This document shows, one piece after another, positions 60,605 to 64,000 of a stretch of 64,000 bases of DNA. Positions within the stretch are counted from its first letter, which is position 1. Every line of letters starts with the position of its first letter. The stretch comes from an uncultured Halomonas sp. (GTDB lineage: Bacteria > Pseudomonadota > Gammaproteobacteria > Pseudomonadales > Halomonadaceae), in assembly GCF_946887195.1 (NCBI RefSeq), contig NZ_CAMPKE010000009.1, forward strand, positions 1 through 64,000, read 5' to 3'. The notes under the pieces are model-generated. The model made no database searches and was not told the DNA's origin. It worked only from the letters and a program-made list of their open reading frames with translations. A program made the translations under genes and the position numbers.

Positions 60605-61295
60605 CGCGGTCAGTGCCGGCCGGGTCGCGGGCATCGGGATAAAGCCGGTCGAGGTCGGCCAGGGTCAGCTCACCGGCCGGTGCGTCGAGCGCCAGTTGCC
60701 CGTCGCGCAGCCCCCATACGCGGTCGAAGTGCGACAGCGCCAGTTCGCGCTGGTGCAGGGCGATCACGCTGGTGGTATGGCGCTTGTCGATCAGTGCCAG
60801 CAAACGCAGTGCCTGATGCGGATCGACGCTGGCCACAGGCTCGTCGCCGAGAAACAGCGCGCGGCGCTGATAGAGCGCGCGGGCAATCGCCACGCGCTGA
60901 CGCTGGCCGCCGGAGAGCTGGCCCACCGGTCGCTTGAGCAGGCCATCCAGTCCCAGTTCGCCGCACAGGCTATGGATCTCGGCCCAGGCCTGGCGGTTGG
61001 GGCGAATCAGGTTGAACAGGTTGGCCAGCGCCGAGTGGCGCTCGAGCCGGCCCATGTAGACGTTGTGATACACCGCGAGCTGCGGCACCAGGCCATGGCT
61101 CTGCGGGCACCAGGCGGCCTGTCCGGCAAGGCGTAAACGCAACTCGGCGAGCAGGGTGGATTTGCCTGCACCGGAGGCGCCGAGCAACGCGATGCGCTCG
61201 CCGGCCCTGATCGTCAACGAGAGGCGCGGCAGCACGACCCGGTCGCCATGACCGAGATCGGCATCGCGTAGATCGAGCAATGTGGCTTGCGACAT
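60594..61295 (-). CDS. ABC transporter ATP-binding protein, PhnC-type
   Basis: A 233-residue ATPase. Walker A is GASGAGKST (about residue 38), the signature is QLSGGQRQRVAIARAL and the Walker B ALFLGDEPVASVDP has Gly-Asp in place of the usual Leu-Asp, with the catalytic Glu kept. VIALHQRELALSHFDR is the H-loop, with the PhnC-like His-Gln. ATG 61295 is four bases after the binding-protein stop. Confidence 0.9.
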   Translation of the reverse strand: MSQATLLDLRDADLGHGDRVVLPRLSLTIRAGERIALLGASGAGKSTLLAELRLRLAGQAAWCPQSHGLVPQLAVYHNVYMGRLERHSALANLFNLIRPNRQAWAEIHSLCGELGLDGLLKRPVGQLSGGQRQRVAIARALYQRRALFLGDEPVASVDPHQALRLLALIDKRHTTSVIALHQRELALSHFDRVWGLRDGQLALDAPAGELTLADLDRLYPDARDPAGTDRDEG

Positions 61296-61299
61296 CACG

Positions 61300-62157
61300 T
61301 TAGCGCAGTAGCCCCAGCGACTCGGCGACCCGCTCGATAGGAGCGTAATCGGCATTTTCGGCGGGAATGAAGCCCGAGCGAGGGAAGCTTTCGAGCAATT
61401 CGGGGGCCTGCATGTCGAGCAGTGCCTGACGCACCTTGGCGGTGAAGCCGTCGCCGAAACGCGCATCGACGTCGCCGCGAATGGTCCACTGGTAATCCGG
61501 ATAGGCCGGCGACTTCCAGATCACTTGTACCTTGTCGGTATCGACACGGTCATCGGCGACCGCGGCGTTCCATACACTGAAATTGACCGCGCCGATGTCA
61601 TAGGTGCCGGACTCGACCAGCGCGATGGTTCGCGAATGGTCGCCGGAGAAGCCGACCCGCGAAAACAGCGCCTCGGGTGACTGCCCGAAACGCTCGCTCA
61701 AAAAGTATTCGGGCATCAACCGGCCCGAGGTGGAGGTCTTGGCGCCGAAGGTGAACGACATGCCTTCGATGGCCTCGGGCAGGCGTTTGGCGCTCTTCAG
61801 CCCGGTTGAGCGATGGGCGATGAAGTAGCTATGAAAGGCGGCGTCCTCGATACCCTGGGCCAGGGCTTGTGAGCCGGGCACCAGGCGCCGTGCCTGCACG
61901 CCGGAGAGCCCGCCGAACCAGGCCAGTTGCACCTGGTCGTTGCGAAACGCGCTGACCGCGGCGCTGTAGGACTTCACCGGCACGTATTCGACATCGACCT
62001 CGAGCTTGCTCGCCAGGTAGTCGGCGACTTTCTGGAAGCGCTCGACCAGCCGCGACTGATCCTCGTCGGGAATCGCGGTAAAGCGGAAAGTCTCTGCGTT
62101 GGCGGCCTGGGCGAACAACGACAAGGTAAGGGCGGTGATGGCGGCGAACCAGCGCAT
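61300..62157 (-). CDS. ABC substrate-binding protein, putative selenate/phosphonate type (PhnD-like)
   Basis: A 285-residue periplasmic protein with a signal peptide (1-21, cut after ANA). It begins ETFRFTAIPDEDQSRLVERF, and NDQVQLAWFGGLSGVQARRL and GFSGDHSRTIALVESGTYDIGAVN match the PhnD-like group annotated as putative selenate binding proteins. Phosphite or phosphonate are alternatives. No selenium or phosphonate enzyme is near. First gene of the importer, preceded by AAGGAGTTGCACC. Confidence 0.88.
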   Translation of the reverse strand: MRWFAAITALTLSLFAQAANAETFRFTAIPDEDQSRLVERFQKVADYLASKLEVDVEYVPVKSYSAAVSAFRNDQVQLAWFGGLSGVQARRLVPGSQALAQGIEDAAFHSYFIAHRSTGLKSAKRLPEAIEGMSFTFGAKTSTSGRLMPEYFLSERFGQSPEALFSRVGFSGDHSRTIALVESGTYDIGAVNFSVWNAAVADDRVDTDKVQVIWKSPAYPDYQWTIRGDVDARFGDGFTAKVRQALLDMQAPELLESFPRSGFIPAENADYAPIERVAESLGLLR

Positions 62158-62266
62158 GGTGCAACTCCTTGCAGTGAATGAGGAGCGCTATTGTTGTGCT
62201 TCGCCTACCGCCGGGCAAGTCGGATTCAATCAGGATGCTTACGCTCGTTACCTGTTAAGCATGCTC

Positions 62267-63127
62267 TCAGCCATCGCTGACGGGAAAACGCGTCGCCCGC
62301 AGGCTCTCCTTGATCTTCTTCAGATGTACCAGGAAATCCTCGCCACGCCGCAAGGTCACGCCGGTGGCCAGCACGTCGATCAGCGCCAGATGAATCATGC
62401 GTGAGGTCATCGGCATATAGACGTCGGTGTCCTCGGGGGTGGTCACTTCCAGGGTTTCGGTGCACTCCCGGGCCAGCGGCGAGCCCGGCGCGGTGATGCC
62501 GAGCACCACGGCATCGTTTTCGCGGGCGACCCGGGCGATTTCGACCAGTTCGCGGGTGCGCCCGGTATAGGAGACGATCACGATCACATCGCCGGTGTGG
62601 CTGGCGGCGGCGACCATGCGTTGCATGAGTACATCCTCGTAGGCCATTACCGGCAGGTTGAAGCGGAAGAACTTGTGCTGGGCGTCCTGGGCGACCGGGC
62701 CCGAGGCGCCGAGCCCGAAGAAGCTGATCTGCTTGGCCTGAATCAGATAATCCACGGCGCGCTCGACGCGTTTGCTATCGAGCGCACGCCGGGCATCGTC
62801 CAATGCGGCGATGGTGGCGCCGAAGATCTTGTCGCCGTAGCTCGCCGCATCGTCGTCGCTCTCGACGCTACGGCTGACATAAGGCGTGCCGCCGGCCAGG
62901 CTCTGCGCTAGCTTGATCTTGAAGTCCGGGTAACCCTTGGCGTTGAAGTTACGGCAGAAGCGGTTGACGGTGGGCTCGCTGACCGAGGCGCGCTGGGCCA
63001 GGGTGGCGATGCTCAGGCCGGTCGCGGTGGCGGGATCCTGCAGGATGACATCGGCCACCTTGCGCTCCGAACGATTGAGTTCGTCCAGGCGCGCGCGAAT
63101 GCGGTCGAGCAGATCGTGGCTGGCCAT
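62267..63127 (-). CDS. hexR: RpiR-family transcriptional regulator HexR
   Basis: A 286-residue RpiR-family repressor. The N-terminal helix-turn-helix domain (about 1-77; [16 protein letters not shown] and [20 protein letters not shown]) and the C-terminal SIS sugar-phosphate domain (about 125-265; [21 protein letters not shown]) match HexR, which senses KDPG and represses zwf, edd and related genes of central carbon use. It is divergent from zwf with a palindrome between. I chose ATG 63127, where homologues begin; a GTG at 63148 would add seven residues. Confidence 0.92.
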   Translation of the reverse strand: MASHDLLDRIRARLDELNRSERKVADVILQDPATATGLSIATLAQRASVSEPTVNRFCRNFNAKGYPDFKIKLAQSLAGGTPYVSRSVESDDDAASYGDKIFGATIAALDDARRALDSKRVERAVDYLIQAKQISFFGLGASGPVAQDAQHKFFRFNLPVMAYEDVLMQRMVAAASHTGDVIVIVSYTGRTRELVEIARVARENDAVVLGITAPGSPLARECTETLEVTTPEDTDVYMPMTSRMIHLALIDVLATGVTLRRGEDFLVHLKKIKESLRATRFPVSDG

Positions 63128-63161
63128 AGTAAAAGAGGTCTCCGTCACTGAGCTATTCTTT

Positions 63162-63181
63162 ATGTAGTGATTTAACTACAT
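63162..63181. promoter_or_regulatory. Candidate HexR operator between hexR and zwf
   Basis: ATGTAGT-GATTTA-ACTACAT is a perfect seven-base inverted repeat with a six-base spacer. It resembles published HexR sites (TGTARTT...TTACA-type). It lies 35 bases before the hexR start and about 150 before zwf. Confidence 0.65.
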
Positions 63182-63333
63182 GGATAGCCGCATCCTAGCC
63201 GTGCTGGTCGTAGGCGCCAAGATGCGAGACGAATGAGCATCGAATTGGTGGTAAAATTACCCCAATCGATTGCGGTTCCCTACGGTAATGGCGTATTTTA
63301 TTGGTAAGTTAACCAGCTTTAAGGGGTCAAGGC

Positions 63334-64000
63334 ATGATCCACGACACCACGCCCGAAGTCGATCTGGCGCTCTTCGGCGCCTTGGGCGATTTGGCCATGC
63401 GCAAGCTCTACCCCGCGCTTTATCATCTCGACCGCGATGGCCTGCTCGCCGAAAGCACGCGTGTGCTGGGGCTGGCGCGCCAGGATATCGATGGCGACAC
63501 CTTTCGCAAGCAAGTGCGGGAAACACTGAAGAAACGCGTCAAGGCCTCGGCGCTGGATAACGATTGCCTGCAGCGGTTCATCGATCGTCTCGATTACCTG
63601 AAACTCGATTTTTCCACCGTCGAAGGGTACGAGGCCATTCGCGACTGGCGCCGAAGCGCGCCAAACGAGCGACCGATGACCGTCTACCTGGCGGTGCCCG
63701 CCAGCATCTATGGCGCTATCTGCCATAACCTCGATGCCAGCGGCAGCCTCGACGACGAAACCCGCGTGGTGGTGGAAAAGCCGATCGGCTACGACCTCGA
63801 GTCGTCGAAAGAGATCAACGATGCCATCGGCTCGGTATTTCCCGAGTCGCGGATCTATCGCATCGATCATTACTTGGGCAAGGAAACCGTTCAGAACCTG
63901 ATCGCGCTGCGTTTCGCCAATCCGCTGTTCGGCAATCAGTGGAACCAGAATCAGATTTCCCATGTGGAGATCACCGTGGCCGAGCAGGTCGGCATCGAAG
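63334..64000 (+). CDS. zwf: Glucose-6-phosphate 1-dehydrogenase (partial)
   Basis: The first 222 codons of G6PD, cut by the window edge. The NADP loop is [19 protein letters not shown] (residues 12-30), the EKP motif RVVVEKPIG follows and the substrate loop RIDHYLGKE (about residue 175-183) carries the catalytic His region. It makes 6-phosphogluconolactone with NADPH, the entry of the Entner-Doudoroff and pentose phosphate routes. Ribosome site AAGGGG lies before ATG 63334. Divergent from its regulator hexR. Confidence 0.96.
   Translation, partial: MIHDTTPEVDLALFGALGDLAMRKLYPALYHLDRDGLLAESTRVLGLARQDIDGDTFRKQVRETLKKRVKASALDNDCLQRFIDRLDYLKLDFSTVEGYEAIRDWRRSAPNERPMTVYLAVPASIYGAICHNLDASGSLDDETRVVVEKPIGYDLESSKEINDAIGSVFPESRIYRIDHYLGKETVQNLIALRFANPLFGNQWNQNQISHVEITVAEQVGIE

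Noticed and set aside
1..64000. CRISPR arrays, tRNA/rRNA genes, prophage or transposase genes
   Set aside because: No regularly spaced direct repeats, cloverleaf-type sequence or integrase/transposase reading frame was recognised anywhere in the window.

Overview
The window reads as a piece of chromosome from a moderately halophilic gammaproteobacterium of the Halomonadaceae, most likely Halomonas or a close relative. The main reasons are a complete ectoine-degradation block (doeA-doeB-doeX, doeC, doeD, eutB, eutC) laid out as in that family, GC-rich coding DNA with acidic proteins, and a hexR/zwf pair typical of gammaproteobacteria. Coding density is high. I see no rRNA or tRNA gene, CRISPR array, prophage or intact insertion sequence.

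Positions 1-9400 hold redox and detoxification genes: the end of a YadG-like ABC ATPase, an ABC exporter divergent from soxR with a textbook SoxR promoter between them, a DUF6494 protein, a cysteine-desulfhydrase-like PLP enzyme divergent from a DecR-type regulator, a LysR regulator divergent from an NQO-type quinone reductase, the broken remains of an arylamine N-acetyltransferase, an MFS transporter and a glutathione S-transferase. Positions 9600-11600 hold yejK and a 2-hydroxyacid dehydrogenase.

Positions 11600-22440 are the ectoine and hydroxyectoine catabolic region: an EnuR-like MocR regulator divergent from doeABX, then fdhD, doeC, doeD, eutB and eutC. Three copies of a 11-12 bp motif in the enuR-doeA gap look like the operator. 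Two members of a nested-hairpin repeat family follow doeC and doeD, and a third lies at 671-813.

Positions 22700-28840 hold two haloacid-dehalogenase-like proteins, a secreted DUF302 protein, and a tight four-gene operon that pairs an arylsulfotransferase-like propeller protein with a PAPS-type sulfotransferase and two membrane proteins, one resembling the Oxa1/EMC3 (DUF106) fold. I know of no described system with this make-up. On the other strand (28850-36230) runs copC-copD-phosphotransferase-ynjBCD-two glycosyltransferases. Positions 36440-42880 carry NfeD and slipin, an EamA exporter, a SulP transporter with a universal stress protein, and a RidA protein.

Positions 44330-58980 are a 15-gene, densely overlapping minus-strand operon for an aryl-polyene (APE-type, xanthomonadin/flexirubin-like) pigment lipid: an ammonia lyase to make the aromatic starter, a CoA/ACP ligase fused to a dehydratase, ACP, ketosynthase, ketoreductase, dehydratase, acyl and glycosyl transferases, LolA-like carrier, MMPL exporter and lipoprotein. 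A second ACP, a thioesterase and a FabF-like second ketosynthase seen in described APE clusters are not in it. The window closes with a selenate/phosphonate-type ABC importer, hexR and the start of zwf, with a candidate HexR operator between the last two.
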